Below, one piece after another: positions 41,681 through 51,034 of a stretch of 64,000 bases of DNA. This DNA is from Pelagerythrobacter marensis. GTDB lineage: Bacteria > Pseudomonadota > Alphaproteobacteria > Sphingomonadales > Sphingomonadaceae. The stretch is from positions 1,116,001 through 1,180,000 of the forward strand of contig NZ_CP011805.1 in NCBI RefSeq assembly GCF_001028625.1. The letters are read 5' to 3'. A program made the translations under genes and the position numbers. Every line of letters begins with the position of its first letter. Positions within the stretch are counted from its first letter, which is position 1. Below the pieces are notes generated by a model that did not search any database, was not told the DNA's origin, and was given only the letters and a program-made list of their open reading frames with translations.

Positions 41681-42562
41681 ATGATCGAGCAGACCATCAC
41701 CCCCGTGACGCACGACCTCGGCCAGTTCGAAGTTCGCCGCGCGATCCCTTCGCGCGAACGGTCGATGGTCGGCCCGTTCATCTTCGTCGACCAGTTCGGC
41801 CCGGCGCAGCTCGATATCGGTGCCGGCATGGACGTGCGGCCGCATCCGCATATCAACCTTGCGACCGTGACCTGGCTGTTCGAAGGCGCGATCGACCATC
41901 GCGACAGCCTGGGCACATTCGCCACGATCCGCCCGGGTCAGGTCAATCTGATGACGGCAGGCAGCGGCATCGTCCATTCGGAACGCAGCCCGCAGGAAGA
42001 GCGGGACAAGGGCGCGCGCCTTTACGGGATGCAGACCTGGCTCGCCCTGCCCGATGGTCAGGAGGAGATTGCCCCTGCATTCGAAGCGCAGTCGGATCTG
42101 CCGGTGGTCGAAGACCAGTGCGCGCGTGCGATCGTCGTTATGGGTGAGCTATGGGGCCGGCGTGCGGCCACCACGACCCATGCCGGCACGATCTATGCCG
42201 AAATCGCGCTTGCCCCCGGCGGCGCCATTCCGGTGGAGGCTGAGGCGGACGAGCGGGCCGTGATGCTGGTGGAAGGCGCCGCCACAATCGGCGGTCAGGC
42301 GCTCAACCTGTTCGAACTGACGGTGCTAGCGCCGGGCAAGGCGATGACGCTGGCGAGCGACAACGGCGGCCGGGTCATGCTGCTGGGCGGCGAAGCCTTC
42401 GCCCGCAAGCGCCATGTCTGGTGGAACTTCGTCAGTTCCGACCGCGAACGGATCAACCAGGCGAAACGGGATTGGCAGGAAGGGCGCTTCCCGATCGTTC
42501 CCGGCGACGAGAACGAGTTCATCCCCCTTCCCGAAAAGGCAACGACGGTGAGTTATCCATGA
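41681..42562 (+). CDS. Pirin family protein
   Basis: A 293-residue two-cupin pirin. The metal site is seen in RPHPHINLATVTWLFEGAIDHRDSLG and in the downstream GSGIVHSERS; both His sets are intact. Bacterial pirins act as quercetin 2,3-dioxygenases or as redox-responsive binding partners. Its stop overlaps the following SDR start (ATGA). A 144-bp gap after bolA contains nothing I can name. Confidence 0.9.
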   Translation: MIEQTITPVTHDLGQFEVRRAIPSRERSMVGPFIFVDQFGPAQLDIGAGMDVRPHPHINLATVTWLFEGAIDHRDSLGTFATIRPGQVNLMTAGSGIVHSERSPQEERDKGARLYGMQTWLALPDGQEEIAPAFEAQSDLPVVEDQCARAIVVMGELWGRRAATTTHAGTIYAEIALAPGGAIPVEAEADERAVMLVEGAATIGGQALNLFELTVLAPGKAMTLASDNGGRVMLLGGEAFARKRHVWWNFVSSDRERINQAKRDWQEGRFPIVPGDENEFIPLPEKATTVSYP

Positions 42563-43374
42563 GCTTCGACAAACAGGTCGCCTGGATCACGGGCGCATCA
42601 TCGGGCATCGGCGCCGCCCTGGCGCGCGAGTTCGCGGCACGCGGGGCGCGGATCGTCCTTTCCGGCCGGGATGAGGCGCGCCTGTCGGCAGTCGCGACGG
42701 CGCTGGACACCGAAACGCTGTGCCTGCCCTTCGACGTGCGCGACGATGCGGCGATGGCTGCCGCGACTGGCGAGGCGATCGCCTGGCAGGGCGGCGTCGA
42801 CATCGCGGTCGCCAATGCCGGCGTTTCGCAACGGGGAACGGCACGCAAGACGGACATGCAGGTCTATCGAGAGATCATCGCGATAGACCTGACGCAGCAG
42901 ATCGCTTTCATCCAGGGGCTCGTGCCGCACATGGCCGACCGGGGCAGCGGGCGGATGGTGTTCATATCGTCGGTCGCGGGCAAAGTCGGCGTTCCTATGC
43001 GCACCGCCTATTGCGCGGCCAAGTTCGGCCTGATCGGCTATGCCGATGCCCTGCGTGCGGAACTGTCGCAATCGGGGGTGGAAGTCCATGTGATCGCACC
43101 CGGTTCGGTCGCCACCGATGTCAGCCGCAACGCGCTGACCGCCGACGGATCAAAACGCGGCAAGAGCGACCCGGCCATCGACGGCGGCATCCCTGCGGAT
43201 GAGGCCGCGCGCGAGATGGTGGATGCGATCGCCCTCAACCAGCGCGAGATCATCGTCGCACGCGGGATGGAAGAGGCGCTGGGCAAGCTGCGCCAGACGC
43301 CCGATCAGGTGTTCGATCAGGTCGCGGCGATCGTCGCCAACGGATATATCGAGAAGATGGAAGCGGAGGGATAA
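42559..43374 (+). CDS. Short-chain dehydrogenase/reductase
   Basis: A 271-residue classical SDR: cofactor motif TGASSGIG (11-18), NAGVSQRG, Ser in FISSVAGKVG, and the catalytic Y-x-x-x-K in AYCAAKFG. The R in SGRDEARL after the second strand favours NADP(H). Substrate unknown. ATGA overlap with the pirin gene and a three-base gap to the hydrolase gene put it in a three-gene operon. Confidence 0.9.
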   Translation: MSFDKQVAWITGASSGIGAALAREFAARGARIVLSGRDEARLSAVATALDTETLCLPFDVRDDAAMAAATGEAIAWQGGVDIAVANAGVSQRGTARKTDMQVYREIIAIDLTQQIAFIQGLVPHMADRGSGRMVFISSVAGKVGVPMRTAYCAAKFGLIGYADALRAELSQSGVEVHVIAPGSVATDVSRNALTADGSKRGKSDPAIDGGIPADEAAREMVDAIALNQREIIVARGMEEALGKLRQTPDQVFDQVAAIVANGYIEKMEAEG

Positions 43375-43377
43375 GGC

Positions 43378-44274
43378 ATGGAATTAACGCGCGTCACACT
43401 GGCCAACGGGATCGAACTGGACACGGTCGATATCGGGCCGAAGGATGCCCCCGCGCTGATATTCCTGCACGGCTTTCCCGAAAGCCACCGGACCTGGCGC
43501 CATCAGCTCGCCCATCTTTCGGACAGGTTTCGCTGCATCGCACCCGACCAGCGCGGCTATCGCGGATCGTCGAAGCCGCAAGACGTGGATGCCTATACGC
43601 CCGACAAGCTGATCGGCGATATCTTCCTGCTGGCCGATGCCCTGGGGGTCGAGACATTCACGATCGTCGGGCACGACTGGGGCGGCGCAATCGCCTGGGG
43701 CACCGCGCTGGCGGGCCAGGCGAATGGCCGCGTCACGCGCGCCGTAGTCGCCAACGCGCCCCATCCGGCGATTTTCCAGAAGCTGCTCTACACCAACGAG
43801 AACCAGCGCCAGTCCAGCCAGTACATGCGCGGATTCCGCGATCCGGCAAACGACGCGCTGGTCCGCGAGCACGGCCTCGCCGCGATTCTCATGCAGGAAG
43901 TCAAATGGGACCGGCCAAGCGAAATGGAGGCTAAGGAGCGCGAGGCGCTGCTGCGCGACTGGCAGGATCGCGACGCGGCCTTCGGAATGCTCAACTGGTA
44001 TCGTGCAAGTCCCATCGACGTGCCGCCGATGGATGCCCCTTTCGAGCTACCCGAAGGCTGGACGCCACCTCCGCTGCCCAGGCTGACCATCCCGACACTG
44101 GTGATCTGGGCAATGGACGACCGCGCCCTGCCGCCCGAAAATCTCGAAGGGATGGACGAGTTGATCGAGAACCTGACCCTGGTCGAAGTGCCCGACTGCG
44201 GCCACTTCGTACCCTGGGAAGCGCCGGATCAGGTCAATACCGCGCTGGACGCGTTTCTGACGAAGACGGAATAG
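43378..44274 (+). CDS. Alpha/beta-hydrolase, epoxide-hydrolase-like
   Basis: A 298-residue alpha/beta-hydrolase. HGFPESHRTW (31-40) is the HGxP oxyanion motif, GHDWGG (98-103) carries the nucleophile D100, and DCGHFVPWEAP the catalytic His. An Asp nucleophile with HGFPE and WGG is typical of soluble epoxide hydrolases and haloalkane-dehalogenase relatives, and two Tyr residues of the cap (NWYRAS and LLYTNEN) would fit epoxide opening. It ends the pirin-SDR-hydrolase operon and is followed by a perfect terminator. Confidence 0.85.
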   Translation: MELTRVTLANGIELDTVDIGPKDAPALIFLHGFPESHRTWRHQLAHLSDRFRCIAPDQRGYRGSSKPQDVDAYTPDKLIGDIFLLADALGVETFTIVGHDWGGAIAWGTALAGQANGRVTRAVVANAPHPAIFQKLLYTNENQRQSSQYMRGFRDPANDALVREHGLAAILMQEVKWDRPSEMEAKEREALLRDWQDRDAAFGMLNWYRASPIDVPPMDAPFELPEGWTPPPLPRLTIPTLVIWAMDDRALPPENLEGMDELIENLTLVEVPDCGHFVPWEAPDQVNTALDAFLTKTE

Positions 44275-44285
44275 GCGCCGGTTTC

Positions 44286-44317
44286 CAGCCCCCTCTCTCG
44301 ATCGAGAGAGGGGGCTG
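44286..44317. terminator. Bidirectional perfect-palindrome terminator
   Basis: A 32-base perfect palindrome (arms CAGCCCCCTCTCTCGA and its complement) lies between the ends of the convergent hydrolase and TonB-receptor genes. No long U-run on either side, but the position and stem are convincing. Confidence 0.75.
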
Positions 44318-44330
44318 CTTCGCACCGGGA

Positions 44331-47270
44331 TCAGAACTTGACCCGAACACCGCCGAAGAACTCGCGTCCTTCAAGGTCGTTCAGAGATGACGTCAGGTTC
44401 TGGCTACTGCCATAATTGAGGCCATCCGGCATAAACGGTCCGAGCTTGTCGAACACATTGTTCACGCCGGCATAGATCGAAAGGCGCGGGTTCTCGCGGA
44501 AGGAATACCGCATGTAGAAGTTGTGATAGTCCTGCGCATCCGCCCTGAAGAAGGCGTTTTCGTCAGGCAGCACATCGTTGTCGTCAACGCCTCCGCTTCG
44601 ATAGACCGTGGTCCAGGTCGCGCGGAATCCGTCGAGCGAATAGCCGACTTTGGCCCGGAACTCGTCCTTCGGATATCCGATTTCTCCCAGATTGATACCG
44701 GTCTGCGGACCGCCCACCGACAGGAACGTGTACTCATCCTCGAAATAGTGCGCATATCGCACATCGAAATCGATGGAGCCGGGCAGGAAGCCGGGTTCCG
44801 CGCGATAGTTCGCAGACACATCTAGCCCGGAAACCTTACGGCTGTTGAGGTTCTCTTCCTGATTGATGACCTGGATGACCCGGCCACTGCTCGCATCGCG
44901 CGTGATGACGTTGCAGAAGCGATTGTCCGGGAAATTCACATCGCCATAGCAGAGATCGGCGGTCAACTGGGTCGAGATCGTGCCGATCGCCCCCTTCACC
45001 TTGATGTTGTAGTAATCGACGATCAGCGAGAAATTCGGCAGGAATGACGGCGCGATGACCGCCCCGATCGTGAAGGTATCGGCCGTCTCTTCCTTCAGGT
45101 TCTGATTGCCTGCATTCGGTCCGCTGACCGAACCATCGAACTCGAACGCTTCGCCCGCGTTTTCCGGATCGTTGAAAAACGCCTGGATACCGGGTTCGGC
45201 AAGGCAGTTTGCGGAGATGGTTGCGGCCGATGCCGTACTACCCGGCGCGGGCGTAATCCCGGTGCCATCGGGCATCAGGCCATCGCAGGGATCGCGGAGA
45301 TCGTCGGCATCGCCACGCGGCGCGGAAAAGAATTCCGTGATCGTCGGCGCACGCTGCGACCGCGAATACTGCCCCCGAATGCGCAGCCCGTCGACCGGCG
45401 TGAAGCTGCCGCCCGCATTGTAGCTGAAGATCGTGCCGATCGTCGAATAATTCGCAACGCGGCCGGCAAGTTGCAGCGACAGCATATCCTCGATGATCGG
45501 AATATCCGCTTCCGCGAACCCTTCGATCACATCGAATTGCGCCTTGATGTTGGGGATCACGGATGCAGAGGTCAGTTCGAACTCGTTATCGGGATCGCCG
45601 ATCGTGTTCTGCTTTTCCTTGCGGTATTCGAAACCGGCGGCGAACTTCACGGGGCCTGCCGGAATTTCGAACAGATCGCCATTGATCGAACCGCCCGCAG
45701 TATACTGCTGCCGGATCTGCTTCAGGTTAGCGGTGTAGCGAATATAATCGGCCGCTGCGGGCGAGATCGAATTGGTGCCGAACATGTCCAGCGGAACACA
45801 TCCATCGGCACGCGCAGCGGCATCGACGCATTGGTACCCGCCGGAACCATCCGCCTCGATATCGAGCGCGTTGCGGATGTTGAGATAGTTGACTTCGTTC
45901 AGCGTGGTCTGCCGCTGTTCGAAGCGACCATAAGTCCCATAAACCTCCCAGCCAATCGGCCCGAAGAAACCTTCGGCCCCGGTAATCAGGCGGAACGTAT
46001 CGCGCTTGTTGATCTTCTCGCGCATTCCCAGTTCGTTGAACCTGCGCGACCAGCTGACGGTGCCGGAACGGGTTTCTTCCACTTCGGGCGGAATGAACGG
46101 ATGGGACGCCGGCATCTGGCCGATATCGCCCAGCTCGTTCAGCACCCCGATATCGGTCGTGCTGGCCGCGGTGCGCGGAGACGTACGCGTCCTGGTATCG
46201 ACCGCGGAATAGAATGCATTCGCGAACAGCGAAACATCCGGCGTGATTTCAAACGTGCCGCGAAAGGCGCCGTTGATCGATTCGAACAGCGGCGACAACG
46301 TGCGTCCGGGCCGGATATTGTAGCCGTCGACCTCGGTCACGAAATCTTCGCCAACCGGTCGCCCATCCTGAGGCTGGAGCGATTTGTCGTTGAACCAGAC
46401 ACCATCGACGTTCCAGGCGTCGCCGGATTCAAATCGGCCACCGGGCAAGCTGGAACTCAGCCCCGGCGCAAAGCAATACCGACCGCTATCATCGCATCCG
46501 GGCAGGTCCGTCTCATCCGGCCATCCGCCCACGTTCGGCGCGCGCCATTCCAGACCTCGTAGCGAATCCGGCCGAGTTTCATCCGCGAAGATCGCCGTTT
46601 CCCGATCATAGGTAACACCCAGCAGGACATACCCGCGACCATCGGCGAACTTCTTGCCGAGAGTGAGGTCGACCGTTGTTTCCTGCTCACCCGAGCGATC
46701 GGCCTTGCCATATCTGACATTGCCCCTGAAGCCGTCCAGACTGTCTTCCAGCAGGATGTTGGCGACCCCGGCGATGGCATCCGAACCATAAATGGCAGAT
46801 GCGCCGCCGGTCGTGACTTCGATCGATTTCACAAAGCCAGCCGGGATCGTGTTGAGACTGACCCGCTCTCCATTGCCGGAATTGGACACCACACGGCGAC
46901 CGTCGATCAACACCAGCGTGCGATCACTTCCGAGACGGCGCAGGTTGATCGTGCTCAAACCGGCGTTCTGAGTGCTCAGCGCGGAATTGTCGGGAGTGAT
47001 GTCCGCGTCCACGCCGGGAAGTTGCAGGATGATTTCGGCCGTATCGACTGTGCCAACTTCGTCCAGATCGGCACGATTCAGCATCTGCACCGGTACCGCA
47101 GCCGTTTCATTGGACCTGCGGATGCGTGAGCCTGTGACGACGATAGTATTCTCGGCCGGAGCGGCCGCAGCAGGGACCTGATCCTGCGCCATGGCAGGCG
47201 TCGCCGCGACACCCATCGGAAGACCGGTGAGAACCGATGTAACGAGCAATCTCTTACGAAACTTCAGCAA
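44331..47270 (-). CDS. TonB-dependent outer-membrane receptor
   Basis: A 979-residue receptor with a Sec signal peptide (RKRLLVTSVLTGLPMGVAATPAMAQ), TonB-box/plug start TIVVTGSRIRR, plug domain (LPGVDADITPDNSALSTQNAGLSTINLRRLGSDRTLVLIDGRRV), and a 22-strand barrel ending in the outer-membrane signature VRVKF. Several close Cys pairs lie in extracellular-loop positions. This is the sphingomonad oar/large-receptor type whose substrates (peptides, plant polymers, siderophores) cannot be told by sequence. The start is a TTG at 47270 with GGGGGG eight bases upstream. The AT-rich 47340-47420 stretch probably holds its promoter. Confidence 0.93.
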   Translation of the reverse strand: MLKFRKRLLVTSVLTGLPMGVAATPAMAQDQVPAAAAPAENTIVVTGSRIRRSNETAAVPVQMLNRADLDEVGTVDTAEIILQLPGVDADITPDNSALSTQNAGLSTINLRRLGSDRTLVLIDGRRVVSNSGNGERVSLNTIPAGFVKSIEVTTGGASAIYGSDAIAGVANILLEDSLDGFRGNVRYGKADRSGEQETTVDLTLGKKFADGRGYVLLGVTYDRETAIFADETRPDSLRGLEWRAPNVGGWPDETDLPGCDDSGRYCFAPGLSSSLPGGRFESGDAWNVDGVWFNDKSLQPQDGRPVGEDFVTEVDGYNIRPGRTLSPLFESINGAFRGTFEITPDVSLFANAFYSAVDTRTRTSPRTAASTTDIGVLNELGDIGQMPASHPFIPPEVEETRSGTVSWSRRFNELGMREKINKRDTFRLITGAEGFFGPIGWEVYGTYGRFEQRQTTLNEVNYLNIRNALDIEADGSGGYQCVDAAARADGCVPLDMFGTNSISPAAADYIRYTANLKQIRQQYTAGGSINGDLFEIPAGPVKFAAGFEYRKEKQNTIGDPDNEFELTSASVIPNIKAQFDVIEGFAEADIPIIEDMLSLQLAGRVANYSTIGTIFSYNAGGSFTPVDGLRIRGQYSRSQRAPTITEFFSAPRGDADDLRDPCDGLMPDGTGITPAPGSTASAATISANCLAEPGIQAFFNDPENAGEAFEFDGSVSGPNAGNQNLKEETADTFTIGAVIAPSFLPNFSLIVDYYNIKVKGAIGTISTQLTADLCYGDVNFPDNRFCNVITRDASSGRVIQVINQEENLNSRKVSGLDVSANYRAEPGFLPGSIDFDVRYAHYFEDEYTFLSVGGPQTGINLGEIGYPKDEFRAKVGYSLDGFRATWTTVYRSGGVDDNDVLPDENAFFRADAQDYHNFYMRYSFRENPRLSIYAGVNNVFDKLGPFMPDGLNYGSSQNLTSSLNDLEGREFFGGVRVKF

Positions 47271-47482
47271 TTGTTGTGCCCCCCAGGCAGTTGCAAATGC
47301 AGAGCGTGCACTCTGATGCTTCTTGCATTGACCAATTGGCAGCGGACTGGAAGACCTTACAAAACGCTCTCTTTATCTATTGATAATACTGATATTTTTT
47401 TGATCCCACTCATAGCCAAAGCGATACACTGTTGCACAATGGAAACAGTGCGCTTCATGCGAGACGCGGCCGATCCGCGCGC

Positions 47483-48595
47483 TTATCCGGCACCGCCCGG
47501 TTCCCATTCGATCCATGCGCCATGTGGGTGCGCGACTGCGAGGCGGGTCCAGGTTTCGCCACCGGGCCAATAGCGCACCGACAATTCGTGGCGATGCGTG
47601 TCGCGGTTCGCCTCCAGCGCCACCCAGGCGAGCGGGCTTTCGGCGCTGGCCCGTGCGCCGGCGGCGGCCATGGCTGCTTCTATCCGCTCGCGCTCCTCCT
47701 CCGGCAGGTATTGCCAGACGACCGAATGCATTATCACGCGGGTCACGCCCGCTTCCGGCTCAGTTGCCAGCGTCCGTTCCACGAAGTCGGCAGCCGGGCA
47801 GCGTTCGATTTCGGGGGGGAAGGTTCTGGCGGCGACAATTGCGGCGTCGAGGCGCGCGAAGCGTTCCGTATATTCGGGCCAGATATAGGCACGAAGCCGC
47901 GAGGCCTGGCGCTCGTCGGTCAGATCCACCGGAGCGATATCGCACCCTTGCGCGCCGACGATGTCGAACGCGCCCGACGGTGGCGGATCGCCGCGCCATT
48001 CGGGGGCGATCCGCATTCGGGCCCCGGCCGGCCCCACGTGGACACCGCCCAGATCATACCGGTATCGGCGCATCATCAGGTTGATCCCGGCACTCGCCCC
48101 GATCTCGTTCAGCGCGAAATTGCCGGGCAGTCCGCGGTCCACGAGCCACAGGAACGCCGCAGCGAATCCCGCGGATCGCCCGGCCTCATTGGTCTGCGGC
48201 GGGCCGTCGAGCCAGGGCATCAGGAACGGCTCGTGCCGTTCGATAACATCGGCGAGAAGATCGGCCATCCGGCTGGCTCTCTGCCCGGCATAGACCGGCT
48301 CCAGATCCGGTTCGGCCCCATCGAGGTGGAGCGCGTGCAATCCGCCGGCGATCCGCAAGGGCAGCGCATCGGCCAGCGGCGCGCCCTGCCACTTGCGGAT
48401 TCGCCGCATGGCCGCCCCGCCCCGCCCGCTATCGAGCAGATCGTGCAGCCCTTCGCACACGCTGGCAGTCACCTCTGCACCGTTGGAACGGCAATAGGCG
48501 ACCTGGTTGGCGAAGGCCCGCCGCACCGCCTCCGGCCCGCGCGCGGCGGGGTCGCCCGGTTCGTATTTCATATCGTCTCTATCGGCCATCTCCAT
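47483..48595 (-). CDS. DUF2332 family protein
   Basis: A 370-residue cytoplasmic protein matching DUF2332: FANQVAYCRSNGAEVTASVC, FLMPWLDGPPQTNEAGRSAGF, FALNEIGASAGINLMMRRYRYDLGG and VIMHSVVWQYLPEEERERIEAAM. The E-I-G-A-S-A-G-I-N stretch and the downstream spacing look like a methyltransferase-style fold but no activity is known. Start at ATG 48595; ATG 48589 is an alternative. Divergent from hisG with only 38 bp between starts. Confidence 0.82.
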   Translation of the reverse strand: MEMADRDDMKYEPGDPAARGPEAVRRAFANQVAYCRSNGAEVTASVCEGLHDLLDSGRGGAAMRRIRKWQGAPLADALPLRIAGGLHALHLDGAEPDLEPVYAGQRASRMADLLADVIERHEPFLMPWLDGPPQTNEAGRSAGFAAAFLWLVDRGLPGNFALNEIGASAGINLMMRRYRYDLGGVHVGPAGARMRIAPEWRGDPPPSGAFDIVGAQGCDIAPVDLTDERQASRLRAYIWPEYTERFARLDAAIVAARTFPPEIERCPAADFVERTLATEPEAGVTRVIMHSVVWQYLPEEERERIEAAMAAAGARASAESPLAWVALEANRDTHRHELSVRYWPGGETWTRLAVAHPHGAWIEWEPGGAG

Positions 48596-48633
48596 TGCCC
48601 TTTCCGCGCCCCTTGCCTAAGTGCCGCCGCGCA

Positions 48634-49290
48634 ATGGCAACACCGCTGACCTTCGCCATCCCCAAGGGGCGTATTCTCGAAGAGGCTTTGCCCGTGATGG
48701 AACGTGCCGGCGTCGTGCCGGAAGAGGCGTTCCACGACAAGGGCAACCGCAGCCTCACATTCGCAACTACGCGGGAAGACCTGCGCCTGATCCGGGTGCG
48801 GGCGTTCGACGTCGCCACATTCGTCGCCCACGGGGCGGCGCAAGTGGGCATCGTGGGGTCCGACGTGATCGAGGAATTCGATTACTCCGACCTTTACGCG
48901 CCGGTCGATCTCGCCATCGGGCATTGCCGCCTGTCGCTGGCAGCCCCGGCCGATGTGCCCGAAGCCGGGGCAGGCGCCAGCCACATGCGCGTCGCCACCA
49001 AGTATCCCAATGTGACCCGTCGCTGGTTCGAACGTCAGGGCATTCAGGCCGAGTGCGTGAAGCTCAACGGCGCGATGGAAATTGCGCCGGCGCTCGGCCT
49101 TGCCCGCCGGATCGTCGATCTCGTTTCCAGCGGCCGCACGCTGGCCGAAAACGGGCTGGAGGAACGCGACGTGATCATGCAGGTTTCTGCGCGCCTGATC
49201 GTCAATCGTGCCGCGCTGAAAACCGATCCGCGCGTCGGCGAACTGGTCGAACGCTTCCGCACCGTTGCCGCTGCGCCGGACGCTTCGTGA
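48634..49290 (+). CDS. hisG: ATP phosphoribosyltransferase, short form
   Basis: HisG joins ATP and PRPP in the first step of histidine synthesis. At 218 residues it lacks the C-terminal regulatory domain, so it is the short HisG_S form that needs HisZ. Motifs: FAIPKGRILEEALP, HGAAQVGIVGSDVIEE, ATKYPNVTRRWFERQG and SARLIVNRAALK. hisZ is not in this window. The stop overlaps the hisD ATG (TGATG). Confidence 0.95.
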   Translation: MATPLTFAIPKGRILEEALPVMERAGVVPEEAFHDKGNRSLTFATTREDLRLIRVRAFDVATFVAHGAAQVGIVGSDVIEEFDYSDLYAPVDLAIGHCRLSLAAPADVPEAGAGASHMRVATKYPNVTRRWFERQGIQAECVKLNGAMEIAPALGLARRIVDLVSSGRTLAENGLEERDVIMQVSARLIVNRAALKTDPRVGELVERFRTVAAAPDAS

Positions 49291-50579
49291 TGCAACGCCT
49301 TTCGATCACCGATCCGGGTTTCGAAACCGCCTTTACGCGGCTGGTCGATGGGCGGCGCGAGAGCGACATTACCGTCTCGCAGGATGTCGCCACGATCGTC
49401 GAACGCGTTCGCCGCAGGGGCGATACCGCGCTGGCCGAATATACCCGCCGGTTCGACAAGCACGACCTCGTCGACGACGCAGACTGGTGCATTGCCCCCG
49501 AAGCCTGCCGCGCGGCTTACGAAGGGCTGGACGCGCCGCTGCGCGATGCGCTGGATCTCGCGGCGCAGCGGATCGAGGCCTATCACCGCGATCAGTTGCC
49601 TGCCGACAGGGACTTTACCGATGGCGCCGGCGTGCGCCTGGGTGCCCGCTGGCAGCCGGTCGATGCCGCTGGGCTGTATGTCCCCGGCGGACGCGCGGCC
49701 TATCCTTCATCCCTGCTGATGAACGCGATCCCGGCGCGCGTGGCCGGGGTGGAACGGCTGGTCGTCGTCACGCCGACCCGTGGGGGGGAGAGCAATCCGC
49801 TGGTGCTCGCCGCCGCGCACCTCGCCGGGGTGGACGAAATTTGGTGCATTGGCGGGGCGCAGGCGATTGCCGCCCTTGCCTATGGCACCGAGCGGATCGC
49901 GCGGGTCGATGTCGTCACCGGCCCCGGCAACGCCTGGGTGGCGGAGGCCAAGCGCCAGCTTTACGGCGTGGTCGGGATCGACATGGTCGCCGGGCCGAGC
50001 GAGATCCTGGTCATCGCCGATGGCGACAACGATCCCGACTGGATCGCCGCCGACCTGTTGAGCCAGGCGGAACACGATCCGACCTCGCAATCGATCCTGA
50101 TCACCGACGATGCCGCCTTCGCCAACCAGGTGGAGGACCGGGTCGATACCCAGTCCGCCCAGCTCGCCACGCGCACGACGGCGCAGGCAAGCTGGCGCGA
50201 CAATGGGGTGATGATCGTGGTCGAAACGCTCGATCAGGCGATCCCGCTCGCCAATCGGCTGGCGGCGGAGCACGTGGAACTGGCGGTCGCCGATCCTTCC
50301 TCGCTCTTCGCCGGCCTGCGCCACGCCGGCAGTGTCTTTCTGGGCCGTCATACGCCCGAAGCGGTCGGCGATTACGTCGCCGGACCCAACCACGTCCTGC
50401 CGACCGGGCGCCGCGCGCGCTTCGCCAGCGGCCTTTCGGTGCTCGATTTCATGAAGCGCACCAGCTTCATCGAACTCGATCCCGGCGCGCTGGCCGCAAT
50501 CGGCCCCGCTGCGGTTGCGCTGGCCGAGGCCGAAGGTCTACCGGCACATGCCAATTCGGTTTCCATGAGGCTCAAATGA
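49290..50579 (+). CDS. hisD: Histidinol dehydrogenase
   Basis: HisD oxidises L-histidinol to histidine in two NAD+-dependent steps. The 429-residue Zn enzyme has YVPGGRAAYPSSLLMNAIPA, VTGPGNAWVAEAKRQLYG, DMVAGPSEILVIAD, SQAEHDPTSQS and AGPNHVLPTGRRARFASGLSV. Start ATG 49290 overlaps the hisG stop, and its stop overlaps nusB (ATGA). Confidence 0.97.
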   Translation: MQRLSITDPGFETAFTRLVDGRRESDITVSQDVATIVERVRRRGDTALAEYTRRFDKHDLVDDADWCIAPEACRAAYEGLDAPLRDALDLAAQRIEAYHRDQLPADRDFTDGAGVRLGARWQPVDAAGLYVPGGRAAYPSSLLMNAIPARVAGVERLVVVTPTRGGESNPLVLAAAHLAGVDEIWCIGGAQAIAALAYGTERIARVDVVTGPGNAWVAEAKRQLYGVVGIDMVAGPSEILVIADGDNDPDWIAADLLSQAEHDPTSQSILITDDAAFANQVEDRVDTQSAQLATRTTAQASWRDNGVMIVVETLDQAIPLANRLAAEHVELAVADPSSLFAGLRHAGSVFLGRHTPEAVGDYVAGPNHVLPTGRRARFASGLSVLDFMKRTSFIELDPGALAAIGPAAVALAEAEGLPAHANSVSMRLK

Positions 50580-51034
50580 CATCCGCCCCTTCGTCCAGGC
50601 GCTCGCTCGCTCGCTCGGCCGCGCGCCTTGCGGCCGTCCAGGCGCTCTACCAGCGCGAGATGGAGAGCACTGCGCTCGCCCGACTGCTCGATGAATTTCA
50701 CCAGCACCGCCTCGGCGCGGTGATCGAAGATGAACAGTATGCCGATGCCGAAGTCGCCTTCTTCGACGATATCGTATCGGGCGTCGATGCGCGCTGCGAC
50801 GAGATCGACCTGCTGCTGAGCGACAGGCTGGCGCAGGGCTGGAACCTGGCCCGGCTGGACAAGACGATGCTACAGATCCTGCGCGCCGGCACATACGAGT
50901 TGCTCGCGCGGGCAGACGTGCCCGTTGGTGCAGCGATCAGCGAATATGTCGACGTTGCCAAGGCTTTCTTCGACGACCGCGAGGCGAAATTCGTCAACGG
51001 TATCCTCGACGCGGTGGCCAGGCAGGTGCGGTGA
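50576..51034 (+). CDS. nusB: Transcription antitermination factor NusB
   Basis: NusB with NusE binds boxA of rRNA leaders. The 152-residue protein shows RSAARLAAVQALYQREM at the N-terminus and LLARADVPVGAAISEYVDVAKAFFDDREAKFVNGILDAVAR at the C-terminus, both family signatures. Embedded between hisD and thiL with 4-bp overlaps at both ends. Position next to thiL is widely conserved. Confidence 0.95.
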   Translation: MTSAPSSRRSLARSAARLAAVQALYQREMESTALARLLDEFHQHRLGAVIEDEQYADAEVAFFDDIVSGVDARCDEIDLLLSDRLAQGWNLARLDKTMLQILRAGTYELLARADVPVGAAISEYVDVAKAFFDDREAKFVNGILDAVARQVR

